From contig NZ_JAILWM010000001.1 of assembly GCF_025698945.1 (NCBI RefSeq), positions 62,001 to 126,000 on the forward strand: a DNA stretch of 64,000 nucleotides, in the 5' to 3' direction. Position numbers and translations under genes: made by a program. Within the stretch, counting starts at the first letter, position 1; every line of letters begins with the position of its first letter. Below are positions 43,159-51,959 of this stretch, one piece after another. The notes beneath the pieces are model-generated. The model was not told the origin of the DNA. It did no database searches and worked only from the letters and a program-made list of their open reading frames with translations. The DNA is from Nitrosopumilus sp. (lineage in GTDB: Archaea > Thermoproteota > Nitrososphaeria > Nitrososphaerales > Nitrosopumilaceae).

Positions 43159-44476
43159 TGGACTCAAAAATAGCCTCAGTGATGCAATCAAAAAAATTGT
43201 AAAATCCTCGGGGATTGATGAGGAACTAATCAAAGAACTGTCTAAAGATGTTCAGAGAGCACTACTTCAATCCGACGTTAATGTACGCCTAGTTTTAGAA
43301 ATTACAAAGCATCTTGAGGAGCGAGCAATTAATGAAACTCCTCCACCAGGGTTATCGCGAAAAGATCATATCGTGAAAATTCTTTACGATGAACTCTCAA
43401 AATTACTTGGAAATGAGTCTGATTTTGATTTCAAACCTGGAAAACAAAATAAAATAATCTTGCTTGGTATTCAGGGAAGTGGTAAAACAACTGTTGCATC
43501 CAAACTTGCAAAGTTTCTAACACGACAAGGATACAAAGTTGGAGTTATAGGTGCTGATACCTACCGACCAGGGGCCTTGGTTCAGCTAAAGACTATGTGT
43601 GAAAAATCAGGTGTTGAAGTTTTTGGTGAGGAAAACAACAAAGATTCTCCAAGTATTGTAAAAAATGGTTTAAAATATTTTGCAGAACAACCTCTTGATG
43701 TAATTCTAATTGACACCGCAGGTCGTCATAAAGAGGAAAAAGATCTTCTTGAAGAAATGGATAGAATCAACAAAGTTGCAGATCCTGATTTGGCATTACT
43801 TGTAATTGATGGAACAATTGGACAACAATGCTTCAATCAAGCAGAGGCATTTCATAAAACTATTCCAGTCGGTGGAGTAATTATTACAAAACTAGATAGT
43901 TCTGCAAAAGGAGGTGGAGCACTTGCTGCATCAGCTGCTACTGGTGCACAAATAATGTACATTGGTACTGGTGAAAGAATTGATGATTTAGAAAAATTCT
44001 CCCCAACAAGATTTGTTGGACGTTTACTTGGAATGGGTGATATTCAGGCTGTCTTGGATTTGGCAAAACGTCTTGAAGAAGAAGGAGACGATGTCCGAAT
44101 GAAAAGAATCTCTAGTGGGAAAATGAATATGGATGATTTCTTTTACCAATTAGAAGAAGTCACAAAAGTAGGTTCACTTCAAGGAATTCTAGAGAGTATG
44201 CCGGGCTTGTCTGGTATGGTAAAAGATGATCAGCTAAATCAAATGGAAGGTAGAGTTTCCAAATGGAGGTACATTATTCAAAGTATGACAAAAGCTGAAA
44301 AAGCAGATCCTGATTTACTAAATTCCTCTAGAATCAAAAGAATATCACGAGGCTCTGGATGGCCAGAAGGTGAAGTCAAAGAACTGATCAAAAATTACAA
44401 AAACTCTAAGAACATGATGAAGGCATCCAAAGGCCGCCAAATGCAAGGTACCCTTAGAAGAATGGGATTAGGTTAG
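43151..44476 (+). CDS. ffh: Signal recognition particle GTPase SRP54/Ffh
   Basis: This 441-aa SRP GTPase targets nascent membrane and secreted proteins. It has an N domain (1-90), a G domain with GIQGSGKTT (about 105-113), DTAGRH and [11 protein letters not shown], and a methionine-rich M domain (about 305-441) with the RNA-binding [11 protein letters not shown]. It overlaps dph6 by 8 bp. Partner SRP19 is at 35051-35350; SRP RNA is not in the window. Confidence 0.96.
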   Translation: MLDGLKNSLSDAIKKIVKSSGIDEELIKELSKDVQRALLQSDVNVRLVLEITKHLEERAINETPPPGLSRKDHIVKILYDELSKLLGNESDFDFKPGKQNKIILLGIQGSGKTTVASKLAKFLTRQGYKVGVIGADTYRPGALVQLKTMCEKSGVEVFGEENNKDSPSIVKNGLKYFAEQPLDVILIDTAGRHKEEKDLLEEMDRINKVADPDLALLVIDGTIGQQCFNQAEAFHKTIPVGGVIITKLDSSAKGGGALAASAATGAQIMYIGTGERIDDLEKFSPTRFVGRLLGMGDIQAVLDLAKRLEEEGDDVRMKRISSGKMNMDDFFYQLEEVTKVGSLQGILESMPGLSGMVKDDQLNQMEGRVSKWRYIIQSMTKAEKADPDLLNSSRIKRISRGSGWPEGEVKELIKNYKNSKNMMKASKGRQMQGTLRRMGLG

Positions 44477-44495
44477 TTATCTCAATTTTTCTACC

Positions 44496-45638
44496 ATGTC
44501 TACACATCAAAAAATACTTCCTATTGCAAATCAAATCTTAAAAAAACATGAACTCTGTGATAATTGCCTTGGAAGATTATTTTCTAAAAAACTACATCTG
44601 TCTTCAAATAAACTACTAGGAAAAAAATTACAAAAAAATTCAAATTCAAAACATTCATGCTATATTTGTAAAAATATCTTCAATGACCTTGAATATTTTT
44701 TGAAATTAATGATTGATACATCTTCATCATATTCATTTAAGACGTTTAGTGTTGGAGCAATGATAAAACCTTCAATTATTGATAGGGATGATTATATTCG
44801 ATCTAAATTCAAACTAAGAGGAATTGATGGAATAAAAACTGACATTACAAAAGAATTAGCAAAATTATACACTAGAAAAACGAAAAAAACTCTTGATACC
44901 GTGGATTCAGATGTAACATTTACTGTAAATATCAAAGATGGCACTTGTGATCTTAGAGCAAAATCTATCGTATTTTATGGAAGATATGTAAAATTAACTA
45001 GAGATCTTCCTCAAAAGCAAAAGCCATGTGAAAATTGTCAAGGAAAAGGATGTCGACTATGTAATTTTCATGGTATTTCAGAATTTCAAAGCATTGAAGG
45101 AATTATTTCAAAATTTCTTTTTGAGAAAATTGGAGGAAGTACTGCAAAATTTACTTGGATTGGAGGTGAAGATAAAACTAGCCTAGTTTTAGGCAAGGGA
45201 AGGCCATTTTTTGTAAAAATTCAAAATCCAAATAAACGTAAAATGAGATCTACATCTTTTAAATCTGAATCAGTAAAAATCACTAATCTCAAAATTGTTA
45301 ATAATTCCCCCAAACATCCTCTTAAATTCAAATCAACAATAGAAATAAAGATCTTAGCAAATTCTGAAATTAACTCTAATGAAATCCTAAAATTAAAGCA
45401 TCTAACAAAACAACCAATAGTTGTTTATGAAAAATCTGGAAAGCGCTCAGAGAAAAATATCTTTTCCATAAAATACAAAAAAAACTCAACAATTAGTTTT
45501 ACTCTAATTATCAAAACTGATGGTGGTCTTCCTGTTAAGCGATTTGTCACAGGTGATGATGTGACTCCTAGTATTTCTAAAATACTCAATAACACCTGTA
45601 ACTGCCAAAAATTTGATTTTCTTGACATTGATGTATAA
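44496..45638 (+). CDS. pus10: tRNA pseudouridine synthase Pus10
   Basis: This 380-aa archaeal enzyme makes pseudouridine 54 and/or 55 in tRNA. It has an N-terminal zinc-binding CDNCLGRLF...CYIC, a THUMP-like part, and a catalytic domain with TWIGGEDKTSLVLGKGRPFFV. That matches the family GRED-x-DVR-x-LG-x-GRPF motif, with D as nucleophile; the first R is G here. A second CxxC pair (CENCQGKGCRLC) lies in the middle. It follows ffh by 19 bp. Confidence 0.9.
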   Translation: MSTHQKILPIANQILKKHELCDNCLGRLFSKKLHLSSNKLLGKKLQKNSNSKHSCYICKNIFNDLEYFLKLMIDTSSSYSFKTFSVGAMIKPSIIDRDDYIRSKFKLRGIDGIKTDITKELAKLYTRKTKKTLDTVDSDVTFTVNIKDGTCDLRAKSIVFYGRYVKLTRDLPQKQKPCENCQGKGCRLCNFHGISEFQSIEGIISKFLFEKIGGSTAKFTWIGGEDKTSLVLGKGRPFFVKIQNPNKRKMRSTSFKSESVKITNLKIVNNSPKHPLKFKSTIEIKILANSEINSNEILKLKHLTKQPIVVYEKSGKRSEKNIFSIKYKKNSTISFTLIIKTDGGLPVKRFVTGDDVTPSISKILNNTCNCQKFDFLDIDV

Positions 45639-45676
45639 TGATAACAATTAACTAGCGCAAATTCTCGTAAAAAAGC

Positions 45677-45775
45677 ATGCCAGTAAGAAAAAAAGGTAAA
45701 CATCAAAGACATGCTGATCAAAGAGCAAATACACGCAAAAGAAAGAAGGCAAAGTCTGGAAAACCAAGATCCTGA
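45677..45775 (+). CDS. 32-aa highly basic peptide
   Basis: The ATG at 45677 opens a 32-residue product starting MPVRKKGKHQRHADQRANTR and ending in SGKPRS, almost half Arg/Lys. An in-frame stop lies just upstream at 45668-45670. No long competing frame covers it. It sits between pus10 and a metallopeptidase-like gene. The composition is that of a small ribosome- or RNA-associated protein; I do not recognise a named family. Confidence 0.6.
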   Translation: MPVRKKGKHQRHADQRANTRKRKKAKSGKPRS

Positions 45776-45817
45776 TTAAATCAACCTTTTTACATTCAAA
45801 ATTATCGAGGGGATACA

Positions 45818-46525
45818 ATGGATCCGTTAGTTCGCTTAAGAGATGCACATTCCAAGGGAATAATTCCTGATGATGTCTATGATCTTACTATAAAGCGATT
45901 CCCCATTACTGTTGAGGGGATTAATAGAATCGAAAAAGCTTCAGGAATTCGTTATCCTGTAGCATATGTTGAACCATCGCTTATTCTAACTGCTCCAAGC
46001 TCAAACTCTTATCAATTTGGAATTTTATTTGCAAGAACAATTCCTGTTATGTTTGAAGAAAAATTTCAAGTTGTTATTCAGATTTCAGCCCCCCTTGTTG
46101 CCTATGGGTTAAAGGGTACAATTCATGCTATTTTGGCTCATGAATTTCTTCATTTTCTAGAATTGATGAGAAAAATCTCAAAGATGGAATTACTTTCTGA
46201 TGAAATTTCTGGGAATTTATTTGAGAATGTTTATAGTGATGAGACAAGATTGTTTGAACCAAGAGTTGTCTTTAAAGATAGAACATTACTAAATCATATT
46301 ACAAAAAAATTTCCTTCAGGATTTCGTGATTACAAACTAGAAGATAAGGTTATGAAATTTTGGGCAGATAGAAATCTTCCAAAAGCAAACATTTCTTTAG
46401 ATGAAAATACTGTAAAATTATCTGCAGAATCCTTATCTAAAATTAAACTTGATCCTGCATTTATCTCAAAAATAAATTCACTAGAAGAAAAAAGTTCTAA
46501 AATTCGCAAAAAACGATTATATTGA
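45818..46525 (+). CDS. HExxH-motif putative metalloprotease
   Basis: This 235-aa protein has H108-E-F-L-H112 in ILAHEFLHFLELM, the zinc-protease signature in an alpha helix. It looks cytoplasmic, with no signal peptide; a short hydrophobic stretch (about 84-100) precedes the motif. A third zinc ligand could be one of the acidic residues near DEISG (about 126-132). A basic tail KIRKKRLY ends it. I recognise no closer family. Confidence 0.75.
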   Translation: MDPLVRLRDAHSKGIIPDDVYDLTIKRFPITVEGINRIEKASGIRYPVAYVEPSLILTAPSSNSYQFGILFARTIPVMFEEKFQVVIQISAPLVAYGLKGTIHAILAHEFLHFLELMRKISKMELLSDEISGNLFENVYSDETRLFEPRVVFKDRTLLNHITKKFPSGFRDYKLEDKVMKFWADRNLPKANISLDENTVKLSAESLSKIKLDPAFISKINSLEEKSSKIRKKRLY

Positions 46526-46536
46526 ATTTGTAATTT

Positions 46537-46710
46537 TTATTGAATGAATTCTGTTAGACCGCATTTTCCACATGTGTGTCTGTCTTTATGCTCTGACATG
46601 AAAACTCCTTTGCCGCATCTTGAGCAAATTTTTCTAATACGTGATACTTTATCTCCATCCACTTTGAAATATTTGTAAACATTGGGACTGGAGCCTTTTT
46701 TTCCTGCCAT
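46537..46710 (-). CDS. rps27ae: Ribosomal protein S27ae
   Basis: This 57-aa zinc-ribbon ribosomal protein begins [20 protein letters not shown] and has cysteines in [14 protein letters not shown] and [11 protein letters not shown]. It is the archaeal counterpart of the ubiquitin-S27a ribosomal part. The ATG shares one base with the S24e stop (TAATG), so the two are coupled. Confidence 0.95.
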   Translation of the reverse strand: MAGKKGSSPNVYKYFKVDGDKVSRIRKICSRCGKGVFMSEHKDRHTCGKCGLTEFIQ

Positions 46711-47126
46711 TATTCTGATTTCTCCTCTTTTACTTCTTCATCTTTTGCTTCTGTAGGTGTTTCTTCCGCTGGGGCTTCTACTGCTTCGGCTTTAGCCGCC
46801 TCTTCAGCTTCTTTTGCAGCAGCATCAGCTTCTGCAATTTTTGCTTTTGTCTTCTCTAATCTTGAAAATATTGTTGGATTGACATGTTTTTTTGCCAAGC
46901 CTTCATCTTCATAAACATAGAAAGTTCCCGTCACCATTGGTTTTCCAACATGTGTCTTTAGTCTCATTGGGATTACGACTTTACCGTCAAGTTTGAATTC
47001 TTTTGTAATCATATCTACTGCTTCAAGTTTTTTGAGTTTGCCTCCTAGTCCTGCAAAGTTGCAGGTAAGCTCTCTTCGTGAGAGAAATGCATTTTCCACA
47101 TCTGTGACTGTCTCAATGATGGACAT
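46710..47126 (-). CDS. rps24e: Ribosomal protein S24e with acidic/alanine-rich tail
   Basis: This protein of about 138 aa has a core at residues 1-98 matching S24e: [36 protein letters not shown] and a KKHVNPTIF segment. A 40-residue tail rich in Ala/Glu/Lys follows (from about residue 98), not present in minimal S24e. The start is set at ATG 47126; the longer in-frame form to 47228 would overlap the divergent gene and lacks S24e similarity. Confidence 0.92.
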   Translation of the reverse strand: MSIIETVTDVENAFLSRRELTCNFAGLGGKLKKLEAVDMITKEFKLDGKVVIPMRLKTHVGKPMVTGTFYVYEDEGLAKKHVNPTIFSRLEKTKAKIAEADAAAKEAEEAAKAEAVEAPAEETPTEAKDEEVKEEKSE

Positions 47127-47207
47127 GTACCCAAAATCTCTGGATATTTCATATAAACCTTGATTGTAATAGAGAAGAAATTTATGAAATTCCTGTAAAA
47201 TTATACT

Positions 47208-47768
47208 ATGGAACGCTATATGCTTCATCTAGAAAACACTCGCTATAGACCGGAGCATTCTCGTGAAGTAGTTTACAAGGCAAGGGATCTGGCATCTGAT
47301 ATGAATGTCTCAGTTCGTGTTGCACGAATTGCACAAAAATTTGTCGAGTTGGATGTCTCAGTTGAAAAAGATGATCTTGATCATCTATTGAAAAAATTAG
47401 AACCTATTGGTTCTGTTGTTGATATCAGACATGTCTTTGAAGAGGAGATCGAAAAAGAGAAGGGAATTACTGATGGAATATTTTATTTTAACAATGAAAG
47501 ATTTTGGGAAAGCCATGAAGCATTTGAAGGTGTTTGGAAGAAATGCTATGGCAGGGAAAAAGAATTGGTTCAAGGAATTATTCTAATCGCAGTTGCTTTT
47601 GCACATGCACAAAAAGATGAACAAAGTATTGGAATTGGAATGCTTAGCAGAGCATTAGAAAAATTAGGAACCTCTCCATCAATGTATCATTCCATTGATG
47701 TTGATAGAATTAGAAAAAAAGCAGTAGAAATGCAACAATCCAATCAATTAACTACTTTTGAGATTTAA
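47208..47768 (+). CDS. DUF309-domain protein with extra N-terminal domain
   Basis: This 186-aa protein has a C-terminal DUF309 domain (about 90-175) with the hallmark FNNERFWESHEAFEGVWKKC and ELVQGIILIAVAFAHAQ. Residues 1-85 form an additional alpha/beta domain (MLHLENTRYRPEHSREVVYK...) that most bacterial DUF309 proteins lack. The function of DUF309 is unknown. It is divergent from S24e and overlaps apgM tail to tail by 17 bp. Confidence 0.8.
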   Translation: MERYMLHLENTRYRPEHSREVVYKARDLASDMNVSVRVARIAQKFVELDVSVEKDDLDHLLKKLEPIGSVVDIRHVFEEEIEKEKGITDGIFYFNNERFWESHEAFEGVWKKCYGREKELVQGIILIAVAFAHAQKDEQSIGIGMLSRALEKLGTSPSMYHSIDVDRIRKKAVEMQQSNQLTTFEI

Positions 47769-49038
47769 TTAATTCAAGAGCTTTTGATACTACTTCTGCA
47801 CCTTGCAGTAAGCCAATACTTCCTTTCTTTGCTTGTTGTTCTGTCATTCTAGTAGTACCATCATTTTTTATGAAATTAGCTGAAACCAGTACTGGTACAG
47901 GATCATCACTATGTCCTTTATTGATGCAAGGAGTAGAATGATCAGCTGAAATTACTATTGCAACCTTGTCTGAATCAATATTTTCAACAAGTGTCTTGAA
48001 GAATCTTTGGTCAATCTCCTCTATGTTCTTCATCTTGCCTATGGCATCTCCATCATGTCCAAATTCATCAGGTCCCTTCAGATGCACATAGATTGAATTT
48101 TGTGTTTCCATTGCTTTAGCTGCAACCTTGGCCTTTTCTTCATAGTCAGTTAACCCTCCCGCTTCAAATGCCTTCATCTCTAAAACATCTGAAATTCCAA
48201 GTTCAACTGGCATATCTACAATACATGAAAAATTCATTCCATATTTTTGATTAATTGGAATTACGTCAGGATATTTGTTTCCTGCATCTCTTAATAGAAT
48301 ACAACTAAGTAGTTTTTTGTTTTGCTCTTTTCTTTTTGCATTAATTTGACTATTCTTTAAAATCTCAATTGATTTGTCTGAAAACTCATTGACAAGATTT
48401 GCAGTTATCTTAGAATCTTCTGTATCTTCTAATGGAAGACATCTCTCGATTTTGAGATAATCTCCAACAGCTTTTGCAACTCCCATGCCTCCAATGTTAC
48501 TATAAGCAGGATCTGTGTTTGTAATTCTTGAAGATAATTTTTTACCATTAGTTCTTATTCTAACTGTCACTCTGTGACCTATTGTTGGGGCTACAACTAC
48601 AGATGTGTCTGGATTTGAAAACTTGATATTCTTCTCAATTTCTTTTGCAACCCCAACTGCATCCTCTTTTTCAATATGTCTTCCTGCTCTTCTGTCTATG
48701 ATTACTTGTTGATCATCTAATGTGGAATAATTCCCTCTAAGAGCTAAATCTCCATCCCTGAAATCAATACCAATTCCAATTGCTTCAATTACTCCTCTTC
48801 CAACATAATCTGCATGTTTGAATTTGTAACCTAACATGTTAAAGACTGCAATATCTGATTCAGGCGCTATACCTTTTCCAACAGAAATTACTTCTCCAAT
48901 TACTCCATTACTTGCAATTTTGTCCAAAATTGGAGTTTTTGCAGCCTCAAGAGGTGTTTTTCCATTCAAATCTGGGTGTGGCAAATCTCCTACCCCATCT
49001 AATAAAACGTAAATCATATGAACATCTGAATTATCCAT
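47752..49038 (-). CDS. apgM: Archaeal cofactor-independent phosphoglycerate mutase ApgM
   Basis: This 428-aa alkaline-phosphatase-superfamily enzyme interconverts 3- and 2-phosphoglycerate. Metal-site segments are YVLLDGVGDLPHP at the start and VISADHSTPCINKGHSDDPVP near the C terminus. IAVFNMLGYK follows the catalytic residue region. It is the aPGAM form rather than bacterial GpmI, and works with Pgk in gluconeogenesis. Confidence 0.94.
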   Translation of the reverse strand: MDNSDVHMIYVLLDGVGDLPHPDLNGKTPLEAAKTPILDKIASNGVIGEVISVGKGIAPESDIAVFNMLGYKFKHADYVGRGVIEAIGIGIDFRDGDLALRGNYSTLDDQQVIIDRRAGRHIEKEDAVGVAKEIEKNIKFSNPDTSVVVAPTIGHRVTVRIRTNGKKLSSRITNTDPAYSNIGGMGVAKAVGDYLKIERCLPLEDTEDSKITANLVNEFSDKSIEILKNSQINAKRKEQNKKLLSCILLRDAGNKYPDVIPINQKYGMNFSCIVDMPVELGISDVLEMKAFEAGGLTDYEEKAKVAAKAMETQNSIYVHLKGPDEFGHDGDAIGKMKNIEEIDQRFFKTLVENIDSDKVAIVISADHSTPCINKGHSDDPVPVLVSANFIKNDGTTRMTEQQAKKGSIGLLQGAEVVSKALELIKSQK

Positions 49039-49263
49039 AATATCCCCTGTTTAACACAGACCTGAAGCTCTGCTTTAAAGCTTGCATGATCTACACGATC
49101 AAAAATCAGAGTCTTTCAACTATTGAAAAATTTTAAAAATTGCTATTTGATTAAATTACGTTTTTCATAAATTTATTATATTTTTTTTGAAAAATATTTT
49201 TCATTTTTCATTTGAGTGTGTCTTAGTAAACGTTTTAACAGACATTTACTTCAAATTACAATT

Positions 49264-50280
49264 ATGGGAGATATGCGTAAGGATTATGTTTCAGAGCGTT
49301 TTATGATTGTCTCTAAAAAAGATGACAAAGTCGTTGATCCAAAAAAATCTCCCTTTGCTCCAGGAAATGAATCAATGACAAATCCATCTGTCTTATCCCT
49401 TGTAGCCAAAGATGGAATGCTGCAACGTCTTCAAGATAATGAAGATGAATATGTTGAAGGATGGTCCATTAGAGTTTTTGAAAGCAAAAATCCTATAGTC
49501 TCAATTGAAACTGAAAATTCTTACAGCGACAGACCTTTTTACAGTGAACCTGCATATGGATATCATTACATTGTTGTTGCATCTCCAAATGAAAAGGATA
49601 CTTTTGCAACTATTGATTCTGAACAGTGGTCAAATGTTTTAGTTGTTGTTCAAGATAGATTAAGATGGCTTTACACCCAAAAAGGAGTTACATACGTTTC
49701 AATTTATGCAGATCAAGGTGATTTGGCGGGAAGTCAAAATCCCCATCCTCATCTTAATATTCTAACATTCTCAACCATTCCTCCAATCATCGAAGAAGAA
49801 GCAGAAGCATCCCATAAGATTCTAAATGAAAAAGGCGTTTGTCCAATGTGTCAAACCGTCAATGAGGAGATTGGTGGCCCACGACAAATACTCCAAACTG
49901 AGGGGTTTATCGCATATTGCCCATGGTCTCCTTCATATCCATATGAATTTTGGATATCTCCAAAAAAACATACCACAAGTTTCTCTAAAATCACTCAAAA
50001 AGAAATCAATGACTTGTCATTAATTTTACGTGCCACTTTGGGAGGACTATCAAAGACTATCAAAAATGTCTCATACAATCTTGTATTTCATTTATCTCCT
50101 GAAAAGAAAAATAGTCGTCAAATTCATTGGCACATTGAGGTTTATCCTATCACAAAATCATGGTCTGGTCTTGAACGCGGTTACGGTATTTTCTTAAATG
50201 ATATTTCTCCAGAGCAGGCAGCAGAAAAACTAGGAGCTGCATGTAGGAAAGAATTAGCTAACTTAGTTGGCATTGTTTGA
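49264..50280 (+). CDS. galT: Galactose-1-phosphate uridylyltransferase-like protein (HIT superfamily)
   Basis: This protein of about 338 aa has the two-domain GalT layout. The N-terminal domain contains QNPHPHLNILT, and the second half has CPMCQ (zinc-type), AYCPWSPSYPYEFWI and the terminal IHWHIEVYP. The HPH triad and C-x2-C are kept, fitting transfer of a nucleotidyl group to a sugar phosphate. I use ATG 49264 (MGDMRKDYVSERFMIVS); the GTG-initiated extension to 49216 looks non-coding. Real substrate may differ (for example ADP-sugar phosphorylase). Confidence 0.85.
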   Translation: MGDMRKDYVSERFMIVSKKDDKVVDPKKSPFAPGNESMTNPSVLSLVAKDGMLQRLQDNEDEYVEGWSIRVFESKNPIVSIETENSYSDRPFYSEPAYGYHYIVVASPNEKDTFATIDSEQWSNVLVVVQDRLRWLYTQKGVTYVSIYADQGDLAGSQNPHPHLNILTFSTIPPIIEEEAEASHKILNEKGVCPMCQTVNEEIGGPRQILQTEGFIAYCPWSPSYPYEFWISPKKHTTSFSKITQKEINDLSLILRATLGGLSKTIKNVSYNLVFHLSPEKKNSRQIHWHIEVYPITKSWSGLERGYGIFLNDISPEQAAEKLGAACRKELANLVGIV

Positions 50281-50322
50281 ATTTTTGAATGGTTTATTTA
50301 TCAACTAAGACTTGTTAGAACT

Positions 50323-50763
50323 GTGGCAATAGAAAAATGGCTTGCAATTACAGCAGTTGGACTTTATGCAATGTTTGCAGGCGAAATGATTTCCATTTAT
50401 AATTTTATGATTAATGTTCCTCCAGATTTTGAATATGCACAAATGTTCTCTGCAGATCCAAAACTTATTCAGTTTGTATCTATCGGTGTAGCTCCTGCAT
50501 CCATTTTAGCTGCAGTTTCATTTATCATGACAAAACAATATGGTTCAAAATCTATTGGTGGTTTTATTGTAATTGGTGGTATTATCATGTTGGCTGGAAT
50601 GTCTGTGTGTTATACTATGCTTGATCAAATAGAAGACAAATATCTCACTGATGCAGTAAAAATAGTTCCTCCATTGTTTATGATTTTATCTGCTCCAGTA
50701 ATTGGAACTGGAATATATTTAATTAAAAATATAAAGAAACGTCCAAAGAAAGAATTTTTTTAG
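50323..50763 (+). CDS. Small four-helix membrane protein
   Basis: This 146-aa protein has four hydrophobic segments (about 5-30, 50-70, 76-98 and 112-134) and a basic tail KNIKKRPKKEFF. I see no catalytic motif. The start is GTG 50323. Its function is unknown. It overlaps the GNAT gene by four bases, tail to tail. Confidence 0.75.
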   Translation: MAIEKWLAITAVGLYAMFAGEMISIYNFMINVPPDFEYAQMFSADPKLIQFVSIGVAPASILAAVSFIMTKQYGSKSIGGFIVIGGIIMLAGMSVCYTMLDQIEDKYLTDAVKIVPPLFMILSAPVIGTGIYLIKNIKKRPKKEFF

Positions 50764-51197
50764 ATGTGATCAAATCTAAGCTCATTTCCTACATTCTTAA
50801 AGCCTAGTTTTTCATAAAATGGCTTTACATCATCTGTGCAATCCAAAATTGTCTTATAACACCCAGATTCTTTTGCAATGTGGAGCAAGAAATTCATAAT
50901 TTTTGCTCCTATTTTTTGTCCTTGGAAGTTTTTATCTACAACCACATCTTCAATATGCCCTACTAGTCCGCCTTCGTGGATGAATTTTTGTTCTATTAGT
51001 AGAGTTGTTGTACCTACTATTTTTCCATTCAGTTCTGCAACAGCAATGATATGATTTGGATTTGAATTTATTTTTTCAAATATCTCTTCTGCTTTTTTAA
51101 TATTGATGCTACTTGTTTTTCTTAACGAGTCAAGAGTTTTTAGAAATCCATTTTGGAGGTCTTGCTTTTGTAATTTTCTAATAATTGGCTCACTCAT
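50760..51197 (-). CDS. GNAT acetyltransferase, GNA1-like
   Basis: This 145-aa GCN5-fold enzyme resembles glucosamine-6-phosphate N-acetyltransferase. Features are GTTTLLIEQKFIHEGGLVGHIEDVVVD (in parts), the acetyl-CoA loop FQGQKIGAKIMNFLL and a C-terminal YEKLGFKNVGNELRFDH. With the adjacent sugar nucleotidyltransferase gene it suggests amino-sugar nucleotide synthesis for glycans. Confidence 0.85.
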   Translation of the reverse strand: MSEPIIRKLQKQDLQNGFLKTLDSLRKTSSINIKKAEEIFEKINSNPNHIIAVAELNGKIVGTTTLLIEQKFIHEGGLVGHIEDVVVDKNFQGQKIGAKIMNFLLHIAKESGCYKTILDCTDDVKPFYEKLGFKNVGNELRFDHI

Positions 51198-51205
51198 CTT
51201 AATTT

Positions 51206-51907
51206 TCAGATCTTGCCTAGTTTTTGAATATAGTCTTGATATGTTTTCTTGTATGTTGATTTATTGCCAATGTCGATAAATCCATTTTTTGTAATAAAAC
51301 TATTAACAAATTTTTTTCTGTTCATGACTTTTTTAATGACATCATCCATTCCATATGGCTTGTTTTTTGGGATAAAACTCATAACTTTTGGATCCATGAC
51401 ATAACATCCCATATTCACATTAGCTTTAATCTCGGGTTTTTCATTCCAACTGATAACTTTTCCACTCTTTGATGTCTCAATGACTCCATAAGGTAGATTT
51501 GTTTTGTATTCATTGAGGCTCATTGTGACGAATGCTTTTTTCTTGTTGTGTTGTTTAATCATATTTCTAAGACTAAAATTGAAAATTGAATCTCCATACA
51601 TACAAACAAAAGTGTCATCAATAAATTCTTCAGCTGTTTTTAATTGACCAGCGGTTGCAAGTGGTTTGTTTGAAATCGCATATTCTATATTTACCCCAAA
51701 TCTTTTACCGTCTTCAAAATAATCCTCTATCGTCTTTCTGAGATAACTTACACACAATACAATTGATTTTACTCCGTTTTTCTTTGTCCAGTCTACTAGG
51801 TGCTCTAAGATTGGTTTTTCTCCCAATGGCAACATTGGCTTTGGAAGAAATGTTGTGTATGGTTGCAGTCTTGTTCCTAATCCACCAGCAAGAATTACGG
51901 CTTTCAC
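51206..51907 (-). CDS. Sugar-phosphate nucleotidyltransferase
   Basis: This 233-aa NTP-transferase has AVILAGGLGTRLQPYTTFLP-KPMLP at residues 3-26 and the metal site CMYGDSIFNF. It is a short, catalytic-domain-only form with no hexapeptide or acyltransferase tail. It activates a hexose-1-phosphate (glucose, mannose or similar) for glycan synthesis. It is 8 bp upstream of the GNAT gene on the same strand. Confidence 0.9.
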   Translation of the reverse strand: MKAVILAGGLGTRLQPYTTFLPKPMLPLGEKPILEHLVDWTKKNGVKSIVLCVSYLRKTIEDYFEDGKRFGVNIEYAISNKPLATAGQLKTAEEFIDDTFVCMYGDSIFNFSLRNMIKQHNKKKAFVTMSLNEYKTNLPYGVIETSKSGKVISWNEKPEIKANVNMGCYVMDPKVMSFIPKNKPYGMDDVIKKVMNRKKFVNSFITKNGFIDIGNKSTYKKTYQDYIQKLGKI

Positions 51908-51959
51908 AACTGGTATTTGAATAATGACTATTTATGTTCAAGGATGTTTTTTGACCATC

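Noticed and set aside
49180-49205. Palindrome GAAAAATATTTTTC as an operator or terminator
   Set aside because: It lies in extremely AT-rich DNA and a similar run occurs near 59365; chance and a generic AT-rich promoter region explain it.
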